This document shows positions 47,393-55,635 of a stretch of DNA of 62,140 nt, in pieces. The stretch is from Sanguibacter inulinus (GTDB lineage Bacteria > Actinomycetota > Actinomycetes > Actinomycetales > Cellulomonadaceae). The DNA lies in assembly GCF_013415325.1 (NCBI RefSeq), contig NZ_JACBYE010000024.1, positions 1 to 62,140 on the forward strand, in the 5' to 3' direction. The position numbers were made by a program, and so were the translations under genes. The notes under the pieces were generated by a model. That model searched no databases, had not been told where the DNA came from, and saw only the letters and a list, made by a program, of their open reading frames with translations. Within the stretch, counting starts at the first letter, position 1, and the number at the start of each line of letters is the position of its first letter.

Positions 47393-47396
47393 GAAG

Positions 47397-48644
47397 ATGG
47401 TCGACTTCCTCCCCGTAGCCGTCGGCGGTGACATCGGCGTCTACGCGCTGCTGCGCGCCTTCCACGAGCAGTACGGCTCGCGCTCGCTCGTCCTCTCGAG
47501 CGTCGCGACCCGTGCCATGACGGACTCGACGTTCATCACGAACGTCGTCACGCCCGGCATCGACGAGCCCGAGACTCTCGTCGCGGCGCTCGAGAAGGTC
47601 GCAGCGGAGCACCCTGGTGCCCGGCTGCTGCTGCTGACGAACGCGGACTGGTACGTGCGCGCCATCATCGAGCACCGCGAACGGCTCGAGAAGCACTACC
47701 TCATCCCGTTCTGCACGCTCGACGTCCTCGACGTGGTCTCCTCCAAGGAGGCCTTCGCCGAGGTGTGCGCTGAGCTCGACATCCCGACACCGCGGACCGT
47801 CGCGGTCGACGTCGCCGACCTCACGGCACGGGGAGGACGGTCGCTCGTCGCAGGCCTCGAGGTCGACCTGGAGTTCCCGGTCGTCGCGAAGCCGTCGTCG
47901 AGCGCCGAGTACCACTACATCTCGTTCCCGGGCAAGAAGAAGATCCACCACGTCGAGACCCGGGCAGAGCTCGACGAGCTGCTCGGGCACCTCGTCGACG
48001 CCGGGTACACCGGGACCTTCCTCGTGCAGGAGTTCATCCCCGGTGACGAGACGCAGATGCGCTCGCTCACCGCGTACCGGGACTCGAACGGTGAGATCAC
48101 GCTGCTCGCCACCGGGCGGGTGCTGCTCGAAGAGCACACGCCCGGCACGCTCGGCATCCCTGCCGCGATCCTCACCGAGCCGTACGAGGACGCCATGGAG
48201 GCTGCGAGCAGGTTCCTGGACCGTGTCGGGTACCTCGGGTTCGCGAACTTCGACTACAAGTGGGACTCGCGCACCGGGCGCCACGTGTACTTCGAGATGA
48301 ACCCGCGGATCGGCCGCAACAACTACTACGTCACCGCCGCCGGGGCCAACCCGGCACGGGTGCTCGTCGAAGATCAGGTGCACGGCAACCGCATCGAACC
48401 CGTGCGCGCCACGGGCGAGGTGCTGTACACCGTGGTGCCGGTCAGGCTGCTCATGCGGTACATCCTCGAGCCCGGGCTCAAGGCCCGTCTCAAGGGTGTG
48501 GTCAAGCGCAAGGGCGTCGTGCACCCGCTGCGGTACCGCGGCGACGGTGGGCTCAAGAGGCGGCTGGTCATCGAGCTGATGACCGCGAACTTCTGGCGGA
48601 AGTACAAGGAGTACTACCCGGAGGCTACTGAGACCGGGTACTGA
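47397..48644 (+). CDS. ATP-grasp amino-acid ligase (carboxylate-amine ligase, D-aspartate-ligase-like)
   Basis: This 415-residue ATP-grasp enzyme starts MVDFLPVAVGGDIGVYALLR, an N-terminal pre-ATP-grasp domain like that of D-aspartate ligases and carbamoyl-phosphate-synthase-like proteins. The ATP-binding core contains FPVVAKPSSSAEYHYISFPG, FLVQEFIPGDETQMRSL and the metal-binding FANFDYKWDSRTGRHVYFEM then NPRIGRNNYYVTAAGANPAR. Such enzymes activate an amino-acid carboxylate for attachment to the stem peptide in Lys/Orn-type murein. The link to interpeptide-bridge assembly with the FemABX protein is inference. It is co-transcribed with gnd and followed by a terminator. Confidence 0.8.
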   Translation: MVDFLPVAVGGDIGVYALLRAFHEQYGSRSLVLSSVATRAMTDSTFITNVVTPGIDEPETLVAALEKVAAEHPGARLLLLTNADWYVRAIIEHRERLEKHYLIPFCTLDVLDVVSSKEAFAEVCAELDIPTPRTVAVDVADLTARGGRSLVAGLEVDLEFPVVAKPSSSAEYHYISFPGKKKIHHVETRAELDELLGHLVDAGYTGTFLVQEFIPGDETQMRSLTAYRDSNGEITLLATGRVLLEEHTPGTLGIPAAILTEPYEDAMEAASRFLDRVGYLGFANFDYKWDSRTGRHVYFEMNPRIGRNNYYVTAAGANPARVLVEDQVHGNRIEPVRATGEVLYTVVPVRLLMRYILEPGLKARLKGVVKRKGVVHPLRYRGDGGLKRRLVIELMTANFWRKYKEYYPEATETGY

Positions 48645-48671
48645 CCTAGGTCCAAGCACGACAGCGTCCCA

Positions 48672-48703
48672 GGAGAGCGTCCCGCAGCAGCGGGGCGCTC
48701 TCC
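48672..48703 (+). terminator. Terminator after the ATP-grasp gene
   Basis: GGAGAGCG-T-CCCGC pairs with GCGGG-G-CGCTCTCC around an AGCA loop: 13 pairs plus one T-G. A TTCGTCT tail follows. Confidence 0.8.
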
Positions 48704-48734
48704 TTCGTCTGGGTGGGCGTTCCCGAAGGGGCAC

Positions 48735-48740
48735 TAGTCT
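48735..48740 (+). promoter_or_regulatory. -10 box of the small membrane-protein gene (leaderless)
   Basis: TAGTCT, then CGGGTC, then GTG 48747. Six-base spacing. Confidence 0.55.
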
Positions 48741-48746
48741 CGGGTC

Positions 48747-49148
48747 GTGACCTTCAACGCTGACCCCGCGAGATGGGCTCCCGCTCGCCGGACGCCGCAC
48801 CCGGACGACGTGATCGTGACGACCTTCGAGGCGGTGCTGCGCGTCCTCGTCGGAGCGACTGCCGCGATCGTCGCGGTGCCCCTGACGCTGTACGTCCTGC
48901 TCAGCCTCACGCTCGATCTCCAGAGCTGCGAAGACGTCCCGGACCAGCTGGCTTGCGGGTCGTACTCCCAAGAACTCGTCACGGGTCTGTGCATCGTCGC
49001 GGGCGGTCTGCTCGCGGTCGGTGGCCTCGGTCTGGCTGTCCTGTGCAAGCGGCTCGACGCGGGACGGTGGTGGGGTGGCTTCATCGCCCTGGTGGTCGTG
49101 TACGGCGGACTGGTCTACGCGGCGTACCTTCTCGTCTCGCGGTCGTGA
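48747..49148 (+). CDS. Hypothetical membrane protein
   Basis: This 133-residue protein is not recognised. It has three hydrophobic helices: LVGATAAIVAVPLTLYVLLS (about 34-53), LVTGLCIVAGGLLAVGGLGL (about 78-97) and GGFIALVVVYGGLVYAAYLL (about 109-128). A loop with two cysteines (LQSCEDVPDQLACGS) between helices 1 and 2 could form a disulfide outside the cell. The GTG directly follows a -10 box at six bases, supporting real expression. It is monocistronic. Confidence 0.6.
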   Translation: MTFNADPARWAPARRTPHPDDVIVTTFEAVLRVLVGATAAIVAVPLTLYVLLSLTLDLQSCEDVPDQLACGSYSQELVTGLCIVAGGLLAVGGLGLAVLCKRLDAGRWWGGFIALVVVYGGLVYAAYLLVSRS

Positions 49149-49277
49149 GACGACCCCGGAGGCACCTGCTTGGAGGGCAGCCTCGACCGCCGACGCGGTC
49201 CTGCAAGAGGCGGTATCTGCGGTGGTTCACGTCAGCGGAGCCACGGTCACGGGCTGGGCGGACGTTCCCCGAGGATC

Positions 49278-49283
49278 TAGGGT
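49278..49283 (+). promoter_or_regulatory. -10 candidate for the 63-residue ORF
   Basis: TAGGGT, about 40 bases before ATG 49324, with a GAGAGGGA ribosome site between. Confidence 0.4.
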
Positions 49284-49323
49284 CGGACGAGACGAGTGAA
49301 GACCGAACGACGAGAGGGACGAC

Positions 49324-49515
49324 ATGAGCGGGACACCTGCAGACGACATGGCAGAGGCCGTGGCAGCCGGACGGAACGAGCCGGTCAAGCTCGCCGTCGA
49401 CACCCGGAAGACCGAGGACGAGCAGGTCGACGACCTCGTGGCCGAGCTGACTGCTCTCGGGATGAACCCGGACCGCGAGGCGCTCCGCACGGTGGTCCGC
49501 AAGCGCTCGTCGTAG
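49324..49515 (+). CDS. Small hypothetical protein
   Basis: This 63-residue charged protein, MSGTPADDMAEAVAAGRNEP at the start, is not recognised. It is predicted to be largely helical, with a C-terminal VDDLVAELTALGMNPDREAL pattern reminiscent of a small three-helix or DUF-type regulator. A -10 box and a GAGAGGGA ribosome site seven bases before ATG support translation. It converges on the peptide-transporter operon, with a terminator-like hairpin at 49527-49552 between them. Confidence 0.5.
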   Translation: MSGTPADDMAEAVAAGRNEPVKLAVDTRKTEDEQVDDLVAELTALGMNPDREALRTVVRKRSS

Positions 49516-49526
49516 AGCGCCGGGCC

Positions 49527-49552
49527 GCCAGGGCGAGCAGCACGGCCCTGGC
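49527..49552. terminator. Terminator between convergent units
   Basis: GCCAGGGC (49527-49534) and GCCCTGGC (49545-49552) form an 8-bp stem between the 63-residue ORF and the ABC ATPase gene. Confidence 0.6.
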
Positions 49553-49564
49553 ATGTCGGGCCTG

Positions 49565-51244
49565 CTACCGCACCGGCCGCTCCGGTGGGACCGCCGCGAG
49601 CAGCGCCCGGGTGTACTCCTCGGCAGGCTCGGTGAAGAGCCTCCCCGCTGGCGCCTGCTCGACAGCCTTCCCGTGCTGCATCACGAGCACGTCGTGGCTC
49701 ATCTCCTGGACGATCGCGAGGTCGTGGGCGATGAACACGTAGGTCAGCCTGAGCTCGACCTGGAGCCGTCGGAGCAGCTCGAGGACCCGCGCCTGGATCG
49801 ACACGTCGAGCGACGCCGTCGCCTCGTCCAAGATGATCACGTCGGGTTCGAGGGCGAGCGCCCGGGCGATCGAGATGCGCTGCCGCTGACCGCCGGAGAG
49901 CTCGTGGGGGTAGCGGGTCGCGAAGTCGGCGGGCAGGTCGACGAGGTCGAGCAGCTCCGCGATCCGCCCGGCCCTCGTCCCGGTGGACGGCAGGCCGTGG
50001 ACGCGCAGCGGTTCGTCGATCGAGTCGCCGACGCGCATGCGCGGGTCGAGGGATGAGAACGGGTCCTGGAACACCATGGCGAGCCGGCGCCGTAGGCTGC
50101 GGTCGGCGCGGAGCAGGTCGGCTCCACCGAGCGTCGCGGTCCCGGACTCTGGGGCGACCAGCCCGGTGAGGGCGTTGGCGATGGTCGACTTGCCCGACCC
50201 GGACTCTCCGACGATCCCGAGGGTCCGTCCGCGCTGCACGTCGAAGGACACCCCATCGACCGCGTGCACCACCGTCTTGCCCACGGGCGTCTGCACGGGG
50301 AACTTCACGTCGAGGTCCCGCACGGAGAGCAGCACCTCGCCCTCGGGTGCCGGGGGAGCGACCTTGCCGAGGCGCGGCCGTGCTTCGAGCAGCTTCTGCG
50401 TGTACGGGTGCTGCGGTGAGTCGAGCAGGTCGAGGACCGGGCGGTGCTCGACGGCCTCGCCGTCGCGCAGCACGAGGACGTCGTCCGCGACCTGACCGAC
50501 GACCCCGAGGTCGTGGCTGATCCACACGACGGCGGTGCCGCTGTCGTGCTGGAGCTGCTGGACCAGGCTGATGATCTGCGCCTGGGTGGTGACGTCGAGC
50601 GCTGTGGTCGGCTCGTCGGCGACGAGCAGCACGGGGTCGCAGGCCAGGGCGATCGCGATCATCACGCGCTGACGCTGCCCGCCGGACAGCTGATGCGGGT
50701 AGGAGTCGAGGCGGCGCTCGGGGTCGGGCAGGCCGACGGCCTCGAGCAGCTCGAGGGCGCGCACGCGTGCCTGGCGACGGGACAGCTTGCGGTGCGTCTC
50801 GAGCGTCTCGGTGATCTGCCGCTCGAGGGTGAGCAACGGGTGCAGCGAGGTGCTGGGGTCCTGGAACACGAAGCCGATCGCGTCGCCGTGCACGCGGCGC
50901 AGCGCCTTGGGGGAGGCGCCGACGAGCTGGATCCCGGAGACGGAACCCTTGGCGGTGCCGCGACCGGAGGTTCGCGGCCCTACGCTGCCACCAGCACCAG
51001 CACCAGCACCAGCACCAGCACCAGCACCAGCACCGACCCGCAGCAGACTGCTGCCGGTGACCCGCGCACCCGGGGCGTCGAGCAGCCCGGTCGCGGCGAG
51101 CACCGAGAGCGACTTGCCGGAACCCGACTCGCCGACGATCCCGAGGGTTCCGCCGGGCTCCACGTCGAAGCTCAGGCCGTGGACGATCTCGCGTCGGCCG
51201 ATCGACACTGTCAGGTCCGTGACGGACAGGACGGGGGTGCTCAT
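49565..51244 (-). CDS. Peptide ABC transporter, fused double ATP-binding protein (DppD-DppF type)
   Basis: This 559-residue protein contains two complete nucleotide-binding domains that energise uptake. NBD1 (about 1-275) has Walker [32 protein letters not shown] and [16 protein letters not shown]2 (about 290-559) has [37 protein letters not shown] and [12 protein letters not shown]. The oligopeptide-type C-terminal [12 protein letters not shown] follows NBD1. Between Walker A and the Q-loop of NBD1 lies an extra Gly-Ala stretch encoded by seven perfect CCAGCA repeats, an oddity. Its start overlaps the permease stop by four bases. The substrate is probably a peptide, inferred from the family. 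Confidence 0.93.
   Translation of the reverse strand: MSTPVLSVTDLTVSIGRREIVHGLSFDVEPGGTLGIVGESGSGKSLSVLAATGLLDAPGARVTGSSLLRVGAGAGAGAGAGAGAGGSVGPRTSGRGTAKGSVSGIQLVGASPKALRRVHGDAIGFVFQDPSTSLHPLLTLERQITETLETHRKLSRRQARVRALELLEAVGLPDPERRLDSYPHQLSGGQRQRVMIAIALACDPVLLVADEPTTALDVTTQAQIISLVQQLQHDSGTAVVWISHDLGVVGQVADDVLVLRDGEAVEHRPVLDLLDSPQHPYTQKLLEARPRLGKVAPPAPEGEVLLSVRDLDVKFPVQTPVGKTVVHAVDGVSFDVQRGRTLGIVGESGSGKSTIANALTGLVAPESGTATLGGADLLRADRSLRRRLAMVFQDPFSSLDPRMRVGDSIDEPLRVHGLPSTGTRAGRIAELLDLVDLPADFATRYPHELSGGQRQRISIARALALEPDVIILDEATASLDVSIQARVLELLRRLQVELRLTYVFIAHDLAIVQEMSHDVLVMQHGKAVEQAPAGRLFTEPAEEYTRALLAAVPPERPVR
50991..51034. repeat. Hexanucleotide tandem repeat (CCAGCA)7 inside the ABC ATPase gene
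   Basis: Seven uninterrupted CCAGCA units (50991-51032) plus CC encode an alternating Gly-Ala run in NBD1. Copy-number change would keep the frame and only lengthen or shorten a surface loop. Confidence 0.95.
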
Positions 51245-52221
51245 CGCATCCTCCTCTGCTCGGCGAGCGTGCGCTGCTTGGGGTCGAGGACGTCGCGCAG
51301 GCCGTCGCCGAGGAGGTTGCAGGCCAGCACGGTGACGAAGATCGCGGCGCCGGGGAAGATGCTCATCCACCAGGCCTGGCTGATGAAGCCCTGAGCGTTG
51401 AAGAGCATGCCGCCCCAGCTCGGGTCGGGTGGTTGGATGCCGAGCCCGAGGAAGGACAGCGCGGCCTCGGAGAGGATCGCGAAGGCCAGGGACAGTGACG
51501 TCTGCACGACGATCGGCCCGGTGATGTTGGGCAGCACGTGCCGGACGAGGATCGTGCGGGCCGGGGTTCCCATGGTCTGGGAGACCTGGACGTAGGGCTC
51601 GACGCGCACCGACAGCGTCGAGGCCCGGGCGACGCGGGCGAAGATCGGGGTGTAGACGATGCCGATCGCGAGCATGGTCGTCAGCTCGCCGGGCTCGAGG
51701 ATCGCGACGATGGCGAGCGCGAGCAGCAGCACGGGGAAGGCGAACATCACGTCGACGACGCGCATGAGCACGGTGTCGAGGATCCCGCCCGTGTACCCGG
51801 AGACGATGCCGACGGGCACCCCGACCACGAAGGCGAAGGCGACCGAGACGAGCGCGATCCGCAGGCTCGTCCCGCCGGCGATGAGCACGCGCGAGAAGAT
51901 GTCGCGGCCGAGGTCGTCGGTGCCGAACCAGTGCGTGCCGCTGGGGCCCTGCAGGGCGTCGACGACGTTGACGTCGTTGATGCCGTAGGGCGCGACCCAC
52001 GGTGCGAGCACCGAGACGAGGACGATCACGGCGAGCGCGATGCCGCTGATCAGCGTCACCGGGTTGCCGGCGAGCAGCCGCCAGGCGGCCACACGACCGG
52101 AGTCGTCTGCCGGGCCGGCGGAGGCGGGACTCTTCTCGGGCGGGATGCTGGCCGCCGCCGGAGGCACCGGTGTCGTGCCGTGTGCGCTGGGGGCGCTCTC
52201 GTGTCCTGTGGTGTCACTCAT
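51241..52221 (-). CDS. Peptide ABC transporter permease (DppC type)
   Basis: This 326-residue inner-membrane permease has a Pro/Ala-rich cytosolic N-terminus of about 45 residues, then the OppC-type N-terminal helix (LISGIALAVIVLVSVLAPWV) and GTDDLGRDIFSRVLIAGG, a strong DppC signature. The EAA-like coupling loop is near ARASTLSVRVEPYVQVSQTM / GTPARTILVRHVLPN. About six helices. Overlaps both neighbours by four bases (ATGA), so the operon is tightly coupled. Confidence 0.93.
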   Translation of the reverse strand: MSDTTGHESAPSAHGTTPVPPAAASIPPEKSPASAGPADDSGRVAAWRLLAGNPVTLISGIALAVIVLVSVLAPWVAPYGINDVNVVDALQGPSGTHWFGTDDLGRDIFSRVLIAGGTSLRIALVSVAFAFVVGVPVGIVSGYTGGILDTVLMRVVDVMFAFPVLLLALAIVAILEPGELTTMLAIGIVYTPIFARVARASTLSVRVEPYVQVSQTMGTPARTILVRHVLPNITGPIVVQTSLSLAFAILSEAALSFLGLGIQPPDPSWGGMLFNAQGFISQAWWMSIFPGAAIFVTVLACNLLGDGLRDVLDPKQRTLAEQRRMR

Positions 52222-53183
52222 GCGAGACGGATCCTCGGGTCGACGACGGCGTAGAGCACGTCCACGATCAGGTTGACGATCAGGAACATGACGGCGATGA
52301 GCAGGACCGAGCCCTGGATCATCGGGTAGTCGCGGGCAGAGACCGAGTCGAAGACGAGCCGGCCGAGCCCGGGCCAGGCGAAGACGACCTCGACGACGAT
52401 CACGCCGCCGAGGATCGTCGCGAGCTGGATGCCGGCGATGGTGAGCACGGGGACGAGCGCACCGCGGACGATGTGCCGTCCGGTGACGACGGAGGGGGCG
52501 AGGCCCTTGGAGCGTGCGGTCCGCACGTAGCCGGCCGAGGCCACGTCGAGCACGGCCGAGCGGATGTACCGGGTCATGATCGCCCCGGCGACGAGCCCGA
52601 CGGTCAGGCCCGGCAGGGCGACGCGTCGCAGCCACTCGAGCGGGTCGTCGGCGAGGGCCGTGTACCCGCTCGGCGGCAGCCAGCCGAGGGTGGTCGAGAA
52701 CAGCCCGATGAGCAGCAGGCCGAGCCAGAAGTCGGGGATGCTGACCCCGGCCTGGCTGCCCAGGCGGACGATGGCGTCCGAGGCTCGGCCCTCGCGCAGG
52801 GCCGACCAGATGCCAGCCGGGACGGCGATGAGCAGCGCGATGACGATGCCCGCAGCTGCGAGGGAGAGCGTCGCGGGGAGCCGCTCGAGGAGCAGCTGGC
52901 TGACCGGCTGCCCGTTGCGGAAGCTCACCCCGAGGTCACCGGTCAGCGCTCCGCCGACGTAGGAGAAGAACTGCTCCACGAGCGGCCTGTCGAGGCCCGA
53001 CGCCGCGTTGAGCGCGTCGTAGGCCTCCTGGGTGTACCGGGTGCCGAGCGCGAGGCGCACAGGGTCGCCGGGCACCAGCTGCACGATCGCGAAGACCACG
53101 ACCAGCACGCCGAGCAGGACGACCGCGGAGGAGAGTACCCGCCGGCCGAGGAACCGGGCTGTCGAGCCGAGAGACATCCTCAT
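52218..53183 (-). CDS. Peptide ABC transporter permease (DppB type)
   Basis: This 321-residue permease starts MRMSLGSTARFLGRRVLSSA and carries the DppB N-terminal pattern VVVFAIVQLVPGDPVRLALG. The coupling loop is YVRTARSKGLAPSVVTGRHI, followed by the conserved ALVPVLTIAGIQLATILGG and FAWPGLGRLVFDSVSARDYP. About six helices. The start ATG has GAGG five bases upstream and lies 14 bases after the binding-protein stop. A second ATG two codons on is possible. Confidence 0.93.
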   Translation of the reverse strand: MRMSLGSTARFLGRRVLSSAVVLLGVLVVVFAIVQLVPGDPVRLALGTRYTQEAYDALNAASGLDRPLVEQFFSYVGGALTGDLGVSFRNGQPVSQLLLERLPATLSLAAAGIVIALLIAVPAGIWSALREGRASDAIVRLGSQAGVSIPDFWLGLLLIGLFSTTLGWLPPSGYTALADDPLEWLRRVALPGLTVGLVAGAIMTRYIRSAVLDVASAGYVRTARSKGLAPSVVTGRHIVRGALVPVLTIAGIQLATILGGVIVVEVVFAWPGLGRLVFDSVSARDYPMIQGSVLLIAVMFLIVNLIVDVLYAVVDPRIRLA

Positions 53184-53197
53184 ACGGTCCTCACCCC

Positions 53198-54730
53198 CTA
53201 CTCGGTGAGCGAGGTGTCGCGGAAGCGGATGGCCGCGTCGGAACGGACCGCATAACCCTCGACCTTGGGGCTCCACGCCTGGATGACCGACGGGTTGTAG
53301 AGGTAGATGTAGCTGGCCTCGTCCGCGATGATCGTCGCCGCCTGCGCGTAGAGGTCCTTGCGGGTCGCCTCGTCGGTCTCGGTGCGGCCGGCGTCGAGCA
53401 GCTCGTCGACCTGCGGGTTGGAGTACCCCTGCGCGTTGCTGCCACCTGTGCTGTGGTGCTGGGCGTAGTAGAAGTCGTCAGGGTCGATGTTGCCGAGCCA
53501 GCCCATCATCAGCAGGTCGAAGTTCCCGGAGTTCTGCTCGTCGAGCCAGGTCGAGAAGTCGGGCTGGCGGATCTGCACGTCGATGCCGAGAGGCTCGAGG
53601 TTGGAGGCGATGATCTGCGCGGCCGTGACGGTCTCGGGGTAGTCGCTCGTGGCGAGGAAGTCGAGGGTCCCGCCGGTGAAGCCTGCCTCGTCGAGGAGCT
53701 GCTTCGCCTTGTCGAGGTCTGTGCTGTACGTGTCGTACCCGGTGAACCAGACGCTGTCCTCAGGGATCGCGAGCTGGTTCTCCTGCGCGGTGCCGTAGCT
53801 CGTCGCCTGGACGATGGCGTCGCGGTCGATCGCGTAGGCGATGGCCTGACGGACCCGGACGTCGTCCCACGGGGCCTTGTTCTCGTTGAGCGCGAGGTAC
53901 CAGTAGTCGCTCGACGGGCTGGTCTCGAGTGTCAGATCTTCGTTCTCCTGAAGCTCGGCGACCTGCTGGTCGGGCACGACGTCGGTCCAGTCGACCTCAC
54001 CGCTGCGCAGCGCCGCGAGGGCTGTCGCCGGCTCGGAGATGAAGCTGAAGGTCACGCCGCCCAGGGCCGGTGCGCCGCCCCAGTAGTCGGCGTTTGCCGT
54101 GAGGGTGATGCTGTCGCCGCTGACCACGGAGTCGACCTTGAAGGGGCCCGTGCCGATGGGCTTGGTCTGGATGTCGCCCGAGGTGACGTTCTCCTCGCTG
54201 ACGATCGCCATGCCCTTGAAGCCGCCGAGGTTCGACAGCAGGTTCGGGGTGGGCTGGGCCACGGTGATCGTGACGGTGTCCTCGTCGACGGCGACGACGT
54301 CGGTGACGGCCGCGAACTTCCAGGCGTTGGCGAGCTCTTCGTCGACGATGCGGTCGTAGGAGTACACGACGTCCTCGGCTGTGAACGCGCTGCCGTCGTG
54401 GAAGGTGACACCGTCGCGCAGCTCGAAGGTCCAGGTGAGCTGGTCGTCGCTGACGGTCCAGCTCTCCGCGAGGGCGGGCTGCATCTCGAGGTTCTCGTCG
54501 GGCTCGACGAGGGTGTCGAAGACGTTCTCGAGGACCTGGAAGCTGAAGTAGGAGCTCGTGCGGTGCGGGTCGAGCTGGTCGGGCTCCCCGCCGATCGCTG
54601 CGCGCAGGACCGCGCCCTGGGCTGGCGTGCCGGAGCCGCCGCCGAGGTCGACGCTCTCTCCCGAGGAGCAGCTGGTGAGGATCAGTGCGCCCGCCGCGGC
54701 TGTCGCCAGGGCTGCAGATCGTGCTCGCAT
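53198..54730 (-). CDS. Peptide ABC transporter substrate-binding lipoprotein (DppA type)
   Basis: This 510-residue SBP family 5 protein is tethered outside the membrane by C21 of a lipobox (ALILTSCSS). It opens with VLRAAIGGEPDQLDPHRTSS and keeps LTWTFELRDGVTFHDGSAFT, PIGTGPFKVDSVVSGDSITL and VRQAIAYAIDRDAIV. Family 5 proteins bind peptides, nickel or sugars; the operon type favours peptides. First gene of the dppA-B-C-DF-like operon. CGGAG lies upstream of ATG, and a TTGTCC-N17-CATACT promoter is visible further up in the divergent region. Confidence 0.93.
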   Translation of the reverse strand: MRARSAALATAAAGALILTSCSSGESVDLGGGSGTPAQGAVLRAAIGGEPDQLDPHRTSSYFSFQVLENVFDTLVEPDENLEMQPALAESWTVSDDQLTWTFELRDGVTFHDGSAFTAEDVVYSYDRIVDEELANAWKFAAVTDVVAVDEDTVTITVAQPTPNLLSNLGGFKGMAIVSEENVTSGDIQTKPIGTGPFKVDSVVSGDSITLTANADYWGGAPALGGVTFSFISEPATALAALRSGEVDWTDVVPDQQVAELQENEDLTLETSPSSDYWYLALNENKAPWDDVRVRQAIAYAIDRDAIVQATSYGTAQENQLAIPEDSVWFTGYDTYSTDLDKAKQLLDEAGFTGGTLDFLATSDYPETVTAAQIIASNLEPLGIDVQIRQPDFSTWLDEQNSGNFDLLMMGWLGNIDPDDFYYAQHHSTGGSNAQGYSNPQVDELLDAGRTETDEATRKDLYAQAATIIADEASYIYLYNPSVIQAWSPKVEGYAVRSDAAIRFRDTSLTE

Positions 54731-54741
54731 CGCGGTCTCCG

Positions 54742-54820
54742 TTCGATCATTCTGATGATGATTCGATCAGTATGTGTCACGCTTGTCGGGGGGACAAGCC
54801 GCGAAACACGATCGAAACAC
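54742..54820. promoter_or_regulatory. Divergent promoter region with repeated operator-like motifs
   Basis: The 131 bases between the binding-protein gene and DUF1028 contain TTCGATCA twice (54742-54749, 54762-54769; 20-base period). They also hold the hairpin GCTTGTC-N5-GACAAGC (54781-54799) and CGAAACAC twice (54802-54809, 54813-54820; 11-base period). A minus-strand promoter TTGTCC-N17-CATACT runs from the hairpin. Spacings of one and two helical turns suggest protein binding. Confidence 0.55.
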
Positions 54821-54861
54821 ACCGTCCCGCCGTCCACGGGCCGCTTCTCCAGGGGGATCGA

Positions 54862-55515
54862 TTGACCTTCACACTCATCGCCGTCGACCGTGAGCACGGG
54901 CTGCTCGGGGCTGCGACGGCCAGCCGCTCCTTGGCTGTCGGCAACGCTGTCATCGCCGTCGACCCGGCTGTCGGCGCGGTCGCGAGCCAGGCCTGGACCA
55001 ACCGCAGGCTGCGCTACCAGATGCTCGAGGCCATGGCCGACGGTGCCTCCGCGCAGGAGGCCGTGGACAGGCTGCCCGGCTGGGACGCCGAACCAGGTCT
55101 GCGGCAGGTCGCTGCCCTCGACCTGCAGGGTGGGATCGCGGCCGCCACTGGTGAGAAGACCAGTGGTTGGGCTGGTCACGGCGTCGCCGGGGATCACGCT
55201 GTGCTCGGCAACCTGCTCGTCGGGCGGAAGGTCCTCGACGCGATGAGCCGCGCCTTCGCGGCCGGGCTGGGCATCGACGGGATCGACCCGAGGTCGTCGC
55301 TCGGCTTCGCCGCACGTCTCCTCGCGGCGCTCGACGCTGGAGACCGTGCCGGGGGCGACTCCCGCGGACGGCAGAGCGCGGCCGTGGTCGCGACCTGCGT
55401 GACCGACGAGCGGGAGCACCCCCCGATGCTCGAGGTCGACCTGCGCTCGGACGACCACGAAGAGCCTGTCGGCGAGCTGGTGCGGCTGCTCCGGCTGCAG
55501 GTCGAGCGGCGCTGA
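54862..55515 (+). CDS. DUF1028 family Ntn-hydrolase-like protein
   Basis: This 217-residue protein belongs to DUF1028, predicted Ntn-hydrolases often found beside peptide or amino-acid uptake genes. It starts (TTG)TFTLIAVDREHGLLGAATA, placing the family N-terminal beta-strand right after the initiator, and continues with GAVASQAWTNRRLRYQMLEA, QVAALDLQGGIAAATGEKTS and AVLGNLLVGRKVLDAMSRAF. TTG 54862 is the only start that fits the family and has AGGGGGAT upstream. The substrate is unknown, perhaps a small peptide or amide delivered by the divergent transporter. It is followed by the converging XRE-cupin gene. Confidence 0.83.
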   Translation: MTFTLIAVDREHGLLGAATASRSLAVGNAVIAVDPAVGAVASQAWTNRRLRYQMLEAMADGASAQEAVDRLPGWDAEPGLRQVAALDLQGGIAAATGEKTSGWAGHGVAGDHAVLGNLLVGRKVLDAMSRAFAAGLGIDGIDPRSSLGFAARLLAALDAGDRAGGDSRGRQSAAVVATCVTDEREHPPMLEVDLRSDDHEEPVGELVRLLRLQVERR

Positions 55516-55635
55516 GCGCGGACGCTCACGCGGCGTGAGAGAGGTCGTACCGGGGTGCGACGGGGGTTGCGGACGTCTCAGCTGTCGGACGGTGACAGCG
55601 TGCGAGGGTCGGCTGGTGGGCCGCGTGCGGGACCG

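Noticed and set aside
50991-51034. Short regular repeats considered as a CRISPR array
   Set aside because: The unit is 6 bases with no spacers, lies inside a reading frame, and no cas genes are present.
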